Shown here: positions 34,726 through 43,954 of the stretch, piece after piece
Position numbering within the stretch: position 1 is the first letter of the stretch
Layout: every line of letters begins with the position of its first letter
Origin: Amnibacterium endophyticum
Lineage (GTDB): Bacteria > Actinomycetota > Actinomycetes > Actinomycetales > Microbacteriaceae
Assembly: GCF_042680685.1 (NCBI RefSeq)
Contig: NZ_JBHUEA010000008.1
Coordinates: forward strand, 57,666 to 121,665
Direction: 5' to 3'
Length of the DNA: 64,000 nt
Position numbers and translations under genes: made by a program
Notes under the pieces: generated by a model
The model's input: only the letters and a program-made list of their open reading frames with translations
What the model was told of the DNA's origin: nothing
Databases searched by the model: none

Positions 34726-35418
34726 ATGCGGCCGCGGTCGTCCCGGATCCCCGGGGCGGCCGCGGCCGTGCTGGCGATCGCGCTGACGAGCGGATGCGCG
34801 GCGGGTCCGGCGCAGCGGACCGCGTCGGCACCCGCCACGAGCTCTTCAGCGAGGGCCTCGACCGCACCCGCACCCGCGCCCTCGACCTCGGCTGCGCCGG
34901 CTGCGGACGTGCCCGTGCGCAGCGCGGCGCTGCAGCCGCCCCGCGAGCAGGTCGCGCCCGTGCGGGTCGCGGTGCCGTCGGTCGACGTGGACATGCGCGT
35001 CGAGCCGGTCGGCGTGCTGACAAGCGGCGCGATGGACGTGCCGGAGCGGCCCTCGGTCGCCGGCTGGTACCGCTTCGGTCCGGACGCCTCGAGCCGCGAG
35101 GGCACCACGGTGCTCGCCGCCCACGTCGACTCGCTGGAGTGGGGCCTCGGTCCGTTCGTGCGCATCCGAGAGCTGCCCCGCGGCGCCCGCGTCCTGCTGA
35201 CGGACGACCGCGGCGAGCGCGTCGAGTACCGCGTGGAGGGCGTGGAGCGGACGGCGAAGGCCGACCTGCCCGTCGGCCGGCTGTTCTCGCGCTCAGGGGA
35301 CCGTCGGCTGGTGCTCATCACCTGCGGAGGCTCGTTCGATCGGACCACCCGCACCTACAGCCAGAATGTGATCGTCCACGCGCGGCCGGCCGACCCGCCC
35401 GGATCCGCGAACGACTGA
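34726..35418 (+). CDS. Class F sortase, probable lipoprotein
   Basis: A 230-residue transpeptidase-like enzyme. A leader ends in SGC (Cys24), then an Ala/Pro/Ser-rich linker. The sortase domain has VAGWYRFGPDASSREG, catalytic His in VLAAHVDS, Cys in LVLITCGGSFD and Arg in TRTYSQNV, the class F pattern. It may attach or act on the DUF4397 protein encoded just before it. A GTG at 34702 inside the previous gene is an alternative start. Sigma and anti-sigma genes follow closely. Confidence 0.9.
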   Translation: MRPRSSRIPGAAAAVLAIALTSGCAAGPAQRTASAPATSSSARASTAPAPAPSTSAAPAADVPVRSAALQPPREQVAPVRVAVPSVDVDMRVEPVGVLTSGAMDVPERPSVAGWYRFGPDASSREGTTVLAAHVDSLEWGLGPFVRIRELPRGARVLLTDDRGERVEYRVEGVERTAKADLPVGRLFSRSGDRRLVLITCGGSFDRTTRTYSQNVIVHARPADPPGSAND

Positions 35419-35434
35419 CGACCGCGGAGGAGCG

Positions 35435-35974
35435 ATGGCCGACGACGACCTCGCCCGGCGGTTCGCGGCCGGCGACGACCGCGCCCTCGCCGAGGCGTAC
35501 GAGCGGTGGTCCCCGCTCGTCTACACGCTCGCGGTCCGCTCGCTCGGCGACGTCGGCGACGCCGAGGACGTGACGCAGCGCACGTTCGTGTCGGCGTGGG
35601 AGGGACGCGCCGGGTTCCGGCCGGAGCGGGGCGCGCTCGGGGCGTGGCTGACCGGCATCGCGAGGCGGCGCATCGCCGACGCGCACGAAGCGCGGCGGCG
35701 CCTGCGCGAGCTCGCGGAGCGGGCACGCGGCGACGTGGAACCCGTCGCGGAGCCCGACCTCGCCGAACGCCTGCTCGTGGCCGACGAGATCGCGAGGCTG
35801 GACGACACCGCGCAGCGGGTCGTCCGGCTGGCGTTCTACGACGACCTCACCCACGCGCAGATCGCGGAGCGCCTCGACCTGCCCCTCGGTACCGTGAAGA
35901 GCCACCTCAGGCGCAGCCTCCAGCGCATGCGGACGCGGTTGGAGGTGACGCACGGTGCAGCACCCCGACCCTGA
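35435..35974 (+). CDS. ECF-type RNA polymerase sigma factor
   Basis: A 179-residue alternative sigma factor. Region 2 contains VRSLGDVGDAEDVTQRTFVSA and region 4 the helix-turn-helix LTHAQIAERLDLPLGTVKSH. GGAGG precedes the ATG at 35435. Its gene overlaps the next one by 20 nt, and that gene encodes an RskA-type anti-sigma factor, so signal-released activity like SigK is likely. Targets probably include its own operon. Confidence 0.95.
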   Translation: MADDDLARRFAAGDDRALAEAYERWSPLVYTLAVRSLGDVGDAEDVTQRTFVSAWEGRAGFRPERGALGAWLTGIARRRIADAHEARRRLRELAERARGDVEPVAEPDLAERLLVADEIARLDDTAQRVVRLAFYDDLTHAQIAERLDLPLGTVKSHLRRSLQRMRTRLEVTHGAAPRP

Positions 35975-36686
35975 CGACCTCGCGCTCCTCGCCCTCGGCG
36001 AGGAGGTGCCGGACGACCGGCTGCGCCACCTCGAGGGCTGCGCCGCCTGCCGGGAGGAGCTGGCCGAGCTGACGGAGGCGGCGCGGATCGGCCGCGCCAC
36101 CGGCATCGACGGCCGGATGCTCACGCCCTCCCCCGCGGTCTGGGGCGCGATCCGCGACGAGCTCGGGCTCGCTCCGGACCTGGCCCCGGGCCCGGAGGCC
36201 GAGGAGCCGCTCGCCGGCACCCACCGGGTGGAGCGGCGCCGCACCCGGCGCCCGATGCGGCGCCGCACGGCCGCCCTGCTCGGCGCGACGGCCGTCCTCG
36301 TGGTGGGCGCCGCGATCGCGGCGGTCTGGACGGCGATCGCGGCGCCGTCGGCCGAGGTCGTCGCGCGGGCCCAGCTGCGCGCCGAGCCGGGCTGGTCGGG
36401 GTCGAGCGGCACCGCGGAGCTCGACCGGCTGCCGGACGGCCGCCGCGTCGTGCGCCTGCAGGTGGCCACGCCGTCCGTCGGCAGCGACTACCGCGAGCTC
36501 TGGCTGCTCGACGGCGGCACGGGGGCGGTGAGCCTCGGCGTCGTGGCGGGCGGCAGCGGCGTCTACGCGGTGCCCGGCGACGTCGACCTCGACCGCTACG
36601 ACGTGGTCGACGTCAGCCGCGAGCGACCCGACGGCGACCCGGCGCACTCGGGCGACTCCATCCTCCGGGGGACGCTCAGGAGCTGA
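35955..36686 (+). CDS. RskA-type anti-sigma factor
   Basis: A 243-residue single-pass membrane protein. The N-terminal cytosolic part has a zinc anti-sigma motif His25-Cys29-Cys32 in LRHLEGCAACREEL. A transmembrane helix AALLGATAVLVVGAAIAAVW lies near residue 115. The extracellular C-terminus (GSDYRELWLLDGG) matches the RskA C-terminal domain. It likely holds the ECF factor inactive until proteolysis. The GTG at 35955 lies within the sigma gene. The tail overlaps the convergent ROK gene by 11 nt. Confidence 0.93.
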   Translation: MQHPDPDDLALLALGEEVPDDRLRHLEGCAACREELAELTEAARIGRATGIDGRMLTPSPAVWGAIRDELGLAPDLAPGPEAEEPLAGTHRVERRRTRRPMRRRTAALLGATAVLVVGAAIAAVWTAIAAPSAEVVARAQLRAEPGWSGSSGTAELDRLPDGRRVVRLQVATPSVGSDYRELWLLDGGTGAVSLGVVAGGSGVYAVPGDVDLDRYDVVDVSRERPDGDPAHSGDSILRGTLRS

Positions 36687-37578
36687 CGCCGGGGCGGACG
36701 AGGTCGGCGGCCAGCGCGAGCGCGCCGATCAGACCGGACGCCTCGAGCACCGGCGGCACCAGCACGTCCGCCGGTGCCGCGGTGGTGAGCGCGGCGGGCC
36801 CGTAGCCCCGGGCGAGGCCGGGCAGGGCCGCTCGGACGCGCTCGAGCAGGCCGGGCGCCTGGGTCACGCCGCCGCCGAGCACCATGCGCTCGGCACCGGT
36901 GGTCAGCATCACCGTGTAGGCGAGCTGCGCGATGTAGGAGGCGAGCACGTCGAGGGCGGTCCCCCGCACGTCGTCCGGGAAGGAGGACGCGTCGACCCCC
37001 CAGCGGTCGAGCACGGCGGGGCCGGCGGTGAGGCCCTCGAGGCAGTCGCCGTGGAACGGGCAGCGGCCCGGGTAGCGGTCCTCGGGGTGGCGCCGGACGA
37101 GCAGGTGCCCGAGCTCGGGCCAGCCGTCGCCGCCGAGCGGGCGGCCGTCGACGATCAGCCCCACGCCCACCCCGGTGCCGATCGTCGCGTAGGCGACGGA
37201 GGACGCGCCGCGCCCCGCGCCGTACCGCAGCTCGCCGATCGCGGCGCCGGTGACGTCGCTGACGAAGGCCGCCGGCAGACCGTCCGGGCGGACCGCTCCG
37301 AGCAGGTCGGTGCCCGACCAGCCCGCCTTCGGGGTGTCGGTGACCCAGCCGAACCGCGGGCTGCCGGGCGCCGCGTCGACCGGTCCGAAGCTGGCGACGC
37401 CGAGCGCCTCGAGGGGCCCGTCCGCGGCGGCCTCGTCGAGGAAGGCGCGGATCCGGCCGATCGTCTCCTCGGGGCCCGTCGTCGGGAAGCGCCTCGTCAG
37501 CACGGGCGCATCAGGCGCGTCGGCCGTGGCGGCCGCGCAGATCACCTTGGTCCCGCCCGTCTCGACCCCTGCGATCAT
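36676..37578 (-). CDS. ROK-family sugar kinase (fructokinase-like)
   Basis: A 300-residue cytosolic kinase. It begins IAGVETGGTKVICA, with the ATP site motif near ATIGTGVGVGLIVDG and the ROK zinc cluster region GHLLVRRHPEDRYPGRCPFH followed by GDCLEGL. That arrangement is common in ROK fructokinases. The ATG at 37578 follows AGGAGG at 5 nt. A pgi gene is divergent 169 nt away, so fructose or glucose entry into glycolysis is inferred. Confidence 0.9.
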   Translation of the reverse strand: MIAGVETGGTKVICAAATADAPDAPVLTRRFPTTGPEETIGRIRAFLDEAAADGPLEALGVASFGPVDAAPGSPRFGWVTDTPKAGWSGTDLLGAVRPDGLPAAFVSDVTGAAIGELRYGAGRGASSVAYATIGTGVGVGLIVDGRPLGGDGWPELGHLLVRRHPEDRYPGRCPFHGDCLEGLTAGPAVLDRWGVDASSFPDDVRGTALDVLASYIAQLAYTVMLTTGAERMVLGGGVTQAPGLLERVRAALPGLARGYGPAALTTAAPADVLVPPVLEASGLIGALALAADLVRPGVSS

Positions 37579-37747
37579 CGGCGCCTCCTGCTCCCTCGCC
37601 CGGCTCTCCCGGGACTGTAGCGAGCCGCAGGAGCGGCCTCGGTCCGCGCGGTCTGCTGCCGCGCAGCCGGTCGCGCTACCGTTCCGGGTGGCCCAGGGCC
37701 CCTGAGCCCCGCCCGCCCGGCGGCTCCTTCCAAGACAGGGACACCCC

Positions 37748-39445
37748 GTGACCGACGCACCCGTCGACCCGACGACCACCCGCGCCTGGAAGGCGCTCGG
37801 CGCGATCGTGACGGACGGCTTCGACCCCGATCTGCGCGGGTGGTTCGACGCCGACCCGCAGCGCGCCGAGCGGTACACGCTCGAGGCCGCGGACCTGACC
37901 GTCGACCTGTCGAAGAACCTGCTCACCGAGGAGGTGCTCGGCCACCTGCTCGACCTCGCCCGCGAGGTCGACGTCACCGGCCGCTACCGGGCGATGCTCG
38001 CCGGCGAGCACATCAACGTGACGGAGGACCGCGCGGTGCTGCACACCGCCCTCCGCCGCCCGTCGGACGGCGACCTCACCCCGCCGAAGCCGTTCACGGT
38101 CGACGGCGAGGACGTCGACGAGGGCGTGCACGGCGTGCTGGAGAAGGTGTACGCGTTCGCCGACCAGGTGCGCGACGGCAGCTGGACCGGCATGACCGGG
38201 GAGCGCATCCGCACGGTCGTGAACATCGGCATCGGCGGCTCCGACCTCGGGCCGGTGATGGTCTACGAGGCGCTGAAGCCCTCCGTGCAGGACGGGCTGG
38301 AGGTGCGGTTCGTCTCGAACATCGACCCGTCGGACGTGTACGAGAAGACGGCCGACCTCGACCCCGCGACGACGCTCTTCATCGTCGCCTCGAAGACCTT
38401 CGGCACGCTCGAGACCCTGACGAACGCGCGGCTCGCGCGGCAGTGGCTCTGGCAGGGCCTCGCCGACGCCGGCGCGATCGAGGACACCGACGAGTCGCGC
38501 CGCGGCGCCGTGAGCAAGCACTTCGTCGCGGTCTCCACCGCGCTCGACAAGGTCGCGGACTTCGGCATCGACCCCGACAACGCCTTCGGGTTCTGGGACT
38601 GGGTGGGCGGCCGCTACTCCGTCGACTCCGCCATCGGCACCTCCGTCGCCATCGCGATCGGCCGCGAGGGCTTCGAGCAGTTCCTCGCCGGCTTCCACGC
38701 CGTCGACGAGCACATGCGCACCGCGCCGCTGGAGTCGAACGTGCCCGTCCTCATGGGCCTGCTGAACGTCTGGTACACGAACTTCCTCGACGCGCAGACC
38801 CACGCGGTGCTGCCGTACGCGCAGTACCTGCACCGCTTCCCCGCCTACCTGCAGCAGCTCACGATGGAGAGCAACGGCAAGTCCGTGCGGTGGGACGGCT
38901 CCCCCGTCACCACCGACACCGGCGAGGTCTTCTGGGGCGAGCCGGGCACGAACGGGCAGCACGCGTTCTACCAGCTGATCCACCAGGGCACCCGGCTGAT
39001 CCCCGCCGACTTCATCGCGGTGGCGAACCCGGCGCACGCGCTGAAGGACGGCGACACCGACGTGCACGCCCTCTTCCTCGCGAACTTCTTCGCGCAGACG
39101 AAGGCGCTCGCGTTCGGCAAGACCGCCGACGAGGTGCGGGCCGAGGGCGTCGACGAGGCCGTCGTGCCGGCGAGGACGTTCCCGGGCAACCGGCCGACGA
39201 CCTCGATCCTCGCGCCGTCGCTGACGCCGTCGGTGGTCGGGCAGCTGATCGCGCTCTACGAGCACATCACCTTCGTCGAGGGCACGGTGTGGGGCATCGA
39301 CAGCTTCGACCAGTGGGGCGTGGAGCTCGGCAAGAAGCTGGCGCAGGAGATCACGCCCGCGGTGCAGGGCGACCGCGCCGCGCTCGACGCGCAGGACCCG
39401 TCGACCCGCTCGCTCATCGCGAAGTACCTCGACCTGCGCCGCTGA
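37748..39445 (+). CDS. pgi: Glucose-6-phosphate isomerase
   Basis: Converts glucose-6-phosphate and fructose-6-phosphate. The 565 residues match bacterial Pgi. Hallmarks are VVNIGIGGSDLGPVMVYEAL, FIVASKTFGTLETLTNA, and GRYSVDSAIGTSVAIAIG, with catalytic Glu and His in LTMESNGKSV and GTNGQHAFYQLIHQGT. The start is GTG at 37748. A methyltransferase gene follows 8 nt later on the same strand. Confidence 0.98.
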   Translation: MTDAPVDPTTTRAWKALGAIVTDGFDPDLRGWFDADPQRAERYTLEAADLTVDLSKNLLTEEVLGHLLDLAREVDVTGRYRAMLAGEHINVTEDRAVLHTALRRPSDGDLTPPKPFTVDGEDVDEGVHGVLEKVYAFADQVRDGSWTGMTGERIRTVVNIGIGGSDLGPVMVYEALKPSVQDGLEVRFVSNIDPSDVYEKTADLDPATTLFIVASKTFGTLETLTNARLARQWLWQGLADAGAIEDTDESRRGAVSKHFVAVSTALDKVADFGIDPDNAFGFWDWVGGRYSVDSAIGTSVAIAIGREGFEQFLAGFHAVDEHMRTAPLESNVPVLMGLLNVWYTNFLDAQTHAVLPYAQYLHRFPAYLQQLTMESNGKSVRWDGSPVTTDTGEVFWGEPGTNGQHAFYQLIHQGTRLIPADFIAVANPAHALKDGDTDVHALFLANFFAQTKALAFGKTADEVRAEGVDEAVVPARTFPGNRPTTSILAPSLTPSVVGQLIALYEHITFVEGTVWGIDSFDQWGVELGKKLAQEITPAVQGDRAALDAQDPSTRSLIAKYLDLRR

Positions 39446-39453
39446 CCTGCGCC

Positions 39454-40038
39454 GTGGCCGGCAGCAGGGACTTCTGGGAGGGGCGGTACCGCGCAGCTGC
39501 CGAGACGGGCGCGTCGCTCTGGGGCGCGGAGCCGAACGGCTGGATCGCCGAGCAGGCGGCCGACCTGGCCCCCGGGCACGCCGTCGACCTCGGCGCCGGT
39601 GAGGGGCGCAACGCCCGCTGGCTCGTGCGACGCGGGTGGACCGTCGAGGCGGTCGACTTCTCGGCGGCCGCGGTCGAGGGGATGCGCGCCGACGGCCTCG
39701 ACGCCGTCGTCGCCGACGTGACGACCTGGACCGGGGACCGGCCCGCGGACCTCGCGGTGCTCTGCTACCTGCAGCTGCAGGCCGAGGCGCTGGCGCAGGC
39801 GATCGGCGCCGCCGCGCGCGGGCTGCGGCCGGGCGGCGTCCTCCTCGGCATCTGGCACGACCGCGAGGACGTCGCTCGCGGCGAGGCGGGCGCGATGGAC
39901 CCGCGCATCCGCACGACGCCGGAGGAGACCGCGGAAGCCGCTCGCACCGCGGGCCTCGAAGTCGAGTTGAGCGGGCGCCGCGATCGCGCCGTCGACGCGG
40001 GCCTCGCCTGCGACTGCCTCCTCGTCGCCCGCGCCTGA
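39454..40038 (+). CDS. Class I SAM-dependent methyltransferase
   Basis: A 194-residue methyltransferase. Motif I is AVDLGAGEGRNARWL, followed by VEAVDFSAAAVEGM and LAVLCYLQLQAEAL. The N-terminus FWEGRYRAAAE and the overall size are like tellurite-resistance or thiopurine-type methyltransferases. The substrate is unknown. GTG 39454 is 8 nt after the pgi stop, so it is likely co-transcribed with pgi, though the link in function is unclear. Confidence 0.88.
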   Translation: MAGSRDFWEGRYRAAAETGASLWGAEPNGWIAEQAADLAPGHAVDLGAGEGRNARWLVRRGWTVEAVDFSAAAVEGMRADGLDAVVADVTTWTGDRPADLAVLCYLQLQAEALAQAIGAAARGLRPGGVLLGIWHDREDVARGEAGAMDPRIRTTPEETAEAARTAGLEVELSGRRDRAVDAGLACDCLLVARA

Positions 40039-40065
40039 CCAGGGCCCCAGCCCTCGCGGAGCCGG

Positions 40066-41091
40066 TCAGGGGCGCGGGAGGAGGGACTCCGCGGCGTCGA
40101 CGACCTCGCGCGGGGTGACGCCCGCGAGGCAGGGGTGGCCCGGGATCGGGCAGGCGGTCGCCCGTGTCCCGCGGCAGGCCGCGGTGCGGTCGCCGAGGAG
40201 GCGGACGGGCACGCCGTAGGGCGCCCAGCGCTCCGGCGGCACGACGGCGGAGAACAGGCTGACGATCGGGCGCCCGACCGCGGCGGCGAGGTGCGCGGGC
40301 CCGGTGTTCCCGACGATCACGACGTCGGCGCCCCGCAGCGTCCGCGCGGTGTCGACGAGGCCGTGCGCGCCGCCGAGGGCGATGCCCGAGGCGCCGGCCA
40401 CGCGCGAGGTCAGCTCCCGCTCGTGCCCCCCGCCGGTCACGACGACCGCGTGGCCGGCGGCGGCGAGCAGCCGGACGACCTCCGCGAAGTGCTCCGCCGG
40501 GTACTCCCGCGCCGGGTACTGCGCACCCGGGTGCACGGCGAGGTAGCGGTCCGGGAGGCCGTCCGGCCGCCCCTCGGGCAGGTCGACCCGCAGCCGGCCG
40601 TCGTCGCCGTCGGGCAGCGCGTAGCCGGCCAGCCGCGCGATCGCGAGGTTGCGCTCCGGCTCGGGGATCAGCTCGGGGAACGTCTCCCCCGGCACCCAGC
40701 GCTCGTCGAGCAGCCCGGCGGACGCCTCGACGGAGGCGCCGAGGATCCGGGGCACCCCCGCGAGCCGCAGCAGCAGCGCGATCGGCAGCGGCGACTGGTG
40801 CGGCGAGGTGAGGATCAGCGCCTCGTCCGGCCGGCACTCGTCGACGACGGCGTCGATCTCCGCCACCAGCGCGGCGTCCACCGGCCGGTCCACGGCCGTG
40901 ATCCACGGCACGCCGACCGTGCGGATCGCAGCGATCCCCGGCAGCAGCCCTGCGGCGGAGCGCCCGCGCGGGCCGGCGAGCAGCCACGCCTCGGTCTCCG
41001 GCTCCGCGGCGACCGCCCGGATCGCCGGCCCCGCCATCAGCACGTCGCCCATGCTGTCCAGGCGGACGACGAGCACCCGCCGCGTCGGCAC
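40066..41091 (-). CDS. Glycosyltransferase family 9 (heptosyltransferase-like)
   Basis: A 341-residue GT-B enzyme. It starts RRVLVVRLDSMGDVLMAGPA, where SMGD is the usual GT9 N-terminal catalytic Asp motif, and has VHPGAQYPAREYP and IVGNTGPAHLAAAVGRP in the nucleotide-sugar half. A Cys-rich end CRGTRATACPIPGHPCL is typical of actinobacterial members. It lies 5 nt downstream of a YagU-like gene. It may act on envelope glycans. The acceptor is unknown. Confidence 0.9.
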   Translation of the reverse strand: MPTRRVLVVRLDSMGDVLMAGPAIRAVAAEPETEAWLLAGPRGRSAAGLLPGIAAIRTVGVPWITAVDRPVDAALVAEIDAVVDECRPDEALILTSPHQSPLPIALLLRLAGVPRILGASVEASAGLLDERWVPGETFPELIPEPERNLAIARLAGYALPDGDDGRLRVDLPEGRPDGLPDRYLAVHPGAQYPAREYPAEHFAEVVRLLAAAGHAVVVTGGGHERELTSRVAGASGIALGGAHGLVDTARTLRGADVVIVGNTGPAHLAAAVGRPIVSLFSAVVPPERWAPYGVPVRLLGDRTAACRGTRATACPIPGHPCLAGVTPREVVDAAESLLPRP

Positions 41092-41096
41092 CGCGG

Positions 41097-41708
41097 TCAG
41101 CGTCGCTTCACGGCGGCCAGCACCTGCTTCGCGCCGGCCTGCGCGGTCGTGCCGAGCTTGCCGAGCGCGGCGCGGCGGGTCTCCGCGTCGGGCGCCCCGG
41201 TGAGCGCTGCGCGCACGCCGTGGCGCACCAGCTCGGCCTCCCACATCCACACCACGTGCCCGAGCGCCTCGGAGACGTGCTCCTCGACGGGCAGGTCCTT
41301 CGCCGCGGGCGTGAGGCCCTGCTTCGGCAGCACGAGCTCGTGCGCGACCAGCCAGGCGCCGAGGCCGTACGCGGCGCCGCCCCACAGACGGACCTTGGGG
41401 AAGTACTCCGCGAGCACCGAGTAGGCGGCGACGGTGACGACGGAGAAGCCGAAGTGGATCGACAGCACGCCCCAGGGCACGTCGTTGCCGTTGTAGGAGT
41501 AGGTCAGCGAGTCGGGGTCGGCGCCCTGCTCCTTCAGCAGCGTGACGGGCGGCACCTCGCGGTCGGGCGTGCGGGGCGGCAGCCAGGCCTCCCACGCCAT
41601 CTTGATCGCGCCGGAGCTGAGACCGGCGACGAGTCCCGCCGCGAGCGCGGCACCGACCCTCCGGCTCTCCGGGGCGGACGTGTCCAGCAGGCCGAAGGGC
41701 GTCTTCAT
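41097..41708 (-). CDS. YagU-family (DUF1440) membrane protein
   Basis: A 203-residue membrane protein. It has AGLVAGLSSGAIKMAWEAWL, PRTPDREVPP, SIHFGFSVVTVAAYSVLAEY and GAAYGLGAWLVAHELVLP, which match YagU; in E. coli that protein is tied to acid resistance. A basic C-terminal extension of about 40 residues follows. It comes first of two same-strand genes, with GT9 5 nt downstream. It is divergent from the GH3 gene. Confidence 0.83.
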   Translation of the reverse strand: MKTPFGLLDTSAPESRRVGAALAAGLVAGLSSGAIKMAWEAWLPPRTPDREVPPVTLLKEQGADPDSLTYSYNGNDVPWGVLSIHFGFSVVTVAAYSVLAEYFPKVRLWGGAAYGLGAWLVAHELVLPKQGLTPAAKDLPVEEHVSEALGHVVWMWEAELVRHGVRAALTGAPDAETRRAALGKLGTTAQAGAKQVLAAVKRR

Positions 41709-41779
41709 GCCGGAATGGTCCCGCGTGCCCGTGCGGCGTTCCTGGGAGCCGTGGGGCGGCGGGGTGGGAGAGTCGGCGG

Positions 41780-43909
41780 GTGCGCGATCGGGACCGCTGG
41801 GACGACTGCGTCCGCCGGGTCCGCGACGAGGGCGTCGCGCCGGAGGACGCCGCGGACGCGCTGCTGGCGGCGATGACCGACCGCGAGCTGCTCGGGCTGC
41901 TCGACGGCGGCGTCCCCGCCCGCCGCCTGTTCGCGATCCCCCGGATGATCCGGACCGCCCCGGTCGTCTCCGCCGCGGTGCCGCGGCTCGGCTTCCCCGG
42001 CTTCGCCTTCTCGGACGGCCCGCGCGGCGTGGTCGTCGGCCGCTCCACGAGCTTCCCGGTTGCGATGGCACGGGCCGCGACGTGGGACGTCGCGCTCGAG
42101 CAGGACGTCGGGCGGGCGATCGCGCTCGAGGCCCGCGCGCAGGGCGCCGACTACGTGCCCGCCGTGTGCGTGAACCTGCTGCGGCATCCGGCCTGGGGGC
42201 GCGCGCAGGAGTGCTTCGGCGAGGACCCGGTGCTGACCGCCCGCATGGGCGTCGCGCTGACCCGCGGCCTCCGCCCGCACGTGATGGCGTGCGTGAAGCA
42301 CTTCGCGCTGAACTCGATGGAGGACATGCGCTTCGAGGTCGACGTGCGGGTCTCCGAGGCGGACCTCCACGAGGTGTACCTGCCGCACTTCCGAGCGGTG
42401 GTCGACGCGGGCGCGGAGAGCGTCATGAGCGCCTACAACGCGGTGAACGGCGAGCACGTCGACGTGAACCGCCGGCTGCTCACCGACGTGCTGCGCGACG
42501 AGTGGGGCTTCCGCGGCTTCGTCACGAGCGACTGGGTCTTCGGCACGCACGACGCGATCCGCAGCCTGGAGGCCGGGCTCGACGTGGAGATGCCGCTGCG
42601 GCTGCGCCGGGCGCGCGTCCTGCCCGCAGCGGCCCGGGACGGCCGGCTGCCGAGGTCGCTCGTGCTGCGCTCCGCGCGCCGGATCGTGGCAACCCGGCTC
42701 GGCTTCGAGGCGGCCCGGCCGCTTCAGGAGCCGGTCGAGGTCGCGGGACCCGAGCACCGCGCGCTCGCCCGCCGGGTCGCGGCCCGCTCGATGGTGCTGC
42801 TGCGGAACGAGTCGGTCGGGGACGCCCCCGTGCTGCCGCTGCGACCCGGGATCGGGCGCGTCGCGGTGATCGGCCGCCTCGCGACGCAGCCGAACCTCGG
42901 CGACCACGGCTCCTCCCGGGTGCGCCCGCCCGAGACCTCCACGCCGCTCGACGGGCTGCGGGAGGCGCTGCCGGACGCCGAGGTCGTGCACGAGCCCGGC
43001 GGCCCCGAGGCGGTCGCGGCGGCCGCGTCGGCCGACGTCGCGATCGTCGTGGTCGGGATGGACCACGACGACGAGGGCGAGGCCGTCGTCACGCCCGGCG
43101 TCGACGTCGGCGTGCTCGGCGGCGTCGCGGCGCTGCCACCGCTGCGCGCCGCGCTCACCGGGCTCGCGCGCTTCGCGACGCGCTTCGTGCGGGGCGGCGA
43201 CCGGCGCCTGCTGCGCCTCCACCGCGCCGACGAGCGCCTGGTGGAGGCGGGCGCCGCCGCCAACCCGCGGACCGTCGTCGTGCTCATCGGCGGCAGCGCG
43301 ATCACCTGTCCGTGGCGGCGCGCCGTGCCGGCGCTGCTGCACGCGTGGTACCCGGGCATGGAGGGCGGCCGGGCGCTCGCGGACGTGCTGACCGGCGCCG
43401 CGGAGCCCGCCGGCCGCCTGCCCTTCGCGATCCCCGAGCGCGCCGGTGACCTGCAGCCGTTCCGACGGCACGCGCGGCACGTCGTCTACGACCGCTGGTG
43501 GGGTCAGCGGGTGCTCGACCGGGACGGCGTGGCCGCCGCCTTCCCCTTCGGCTCCGGCCTCGGCTGGTCGGCCTGCACCTGCGAGCTGATCGACCACGAC
43601 CTCGGCTCGGGCGTCGCGCGGGTGCGGGTCAGGAACACCGGCGCTGCCGCCACCTCGTCGGTCGCCCAGGTCTACGCCGCCGACGTCCGGGCCAGGCGCC
43701 CGGTCGCCCAGCTGCTCGGCTTCGCCCGCGTCGACGTCGCGCCCGGGGTGGAGGCGCTGGTCGAGGTGCCGCTGGACCCCGGCCCGACGCTCCGCCGGGA
43801 CATCGCGACCGGCCGGTGGCATCCGCGCCGGGGCGACTGGCGGGTGCAGGCGGCGACCCGCAGCCCGACCGGCTGGTCCGGGGCGGTCCCGCTCGTCCGG
43901 CACGGCTGA
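41780..43909 (+). CDS. GH3 beta-glycosidase
   Basis: A 709-residue glycoside hydrolase. The catalytic nucleophile is Asp in GFVTSDWVFGTHDA; upstream lie FSDGPRGVVVG, GRAQECFGEDPVL and CVKHFALNSMEDMR, the substrate-site motifs of GH3. The second domain includes SMVLLRNES and VIGRLATQPNLGDHGSSRV, and a fibronectin-III-like C-terminal domain follows. No signal peptide, so cytosolic hydrolysis of beta-glucosides or xylosides is likely. The start is GTG at 41780. A bidirectional terminator overlaps the stop. Confidence 0.9.
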   Translation: MRDRDRWDDCVRRVRDEGVAPEDAADALLAAMTDRELLGLLDGGVPARRLFAIPRMIRTAPVVSAAVPRLGFPGFAFSDGPRGVVVGRSTSFPVAMARAATWDVALEQDVGRAIALEARAQGADYVPAVCVNLLRHPAWGRAQECFGEDPVLTARMGVALTRGLRPHVMACVKHFALNSMEDMRFEVDVRVSEADLHEVYLPHFRAVVDAGAESVMSAYNAVNGEHVDVNRRLLTDVLRDEWGFRGFVTSDWVFGTHDAIRSLEAGLDVEMPLRLRRARVLPAAARDGRLPRSLVLRSARRIVATRLGFEAARPLQEPVEVAGPEHRALARRVAARSMVLLRNESVGDAPVLPLRPGIGRVAVIGRLATQPNLGDHGSSRVRPPETSTPLDGLREALPDAEVVHEPGGPEAVAAAASADVAIVVVGMDHDDEGEAVVTPGVDVGVLGGVAALPPLRAALTGLARFATRFVRGGDRRLLRLHRADERLVEAGAAANPRTVVVLIGGSAITCPWRRAVPALLHAWYPGMEGGRALADVLTGAAEPAGRLPFAIPERAGDLQPFRRHARHVVYDRWWGQRVLDRDGVAAAFPFGSGLGWSACTCELIDHDLGSGVARVRVRNTGAAATSSVAQVYAADVRARRPVAQLLGFARVDVAPGVEALVEVPLDPGPTLRRDIATGRWHPRRGDWRVQAATRSPTGWSGAVPLVRHG

Positions 43910-43941
43910 GGGCCGGGACGGCGGTCGCCGTCCCGGCCCTC
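43908..43941. terminator. Bidirectional terminator between GH3 and CsbD genes
   Basis: GAGGGCCGGGACGGC pairs perfectly with its complement across a 4-nt loop; the first two bases belong to the GH3 stop codon. Confidence 0.82.
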
Positions 43942-43954
43942 GGTCGTTCGCGGG

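Noticed and set aside
37676..40987. Very long open frame (over 1000 codons) on the minus strand
   Set aside because: It is antisense to pgi, the methyltransferase and other clear genes, rich in Arg/Pro/Ala without any motif, as expected for shadow frames in very GC-rich DNA.
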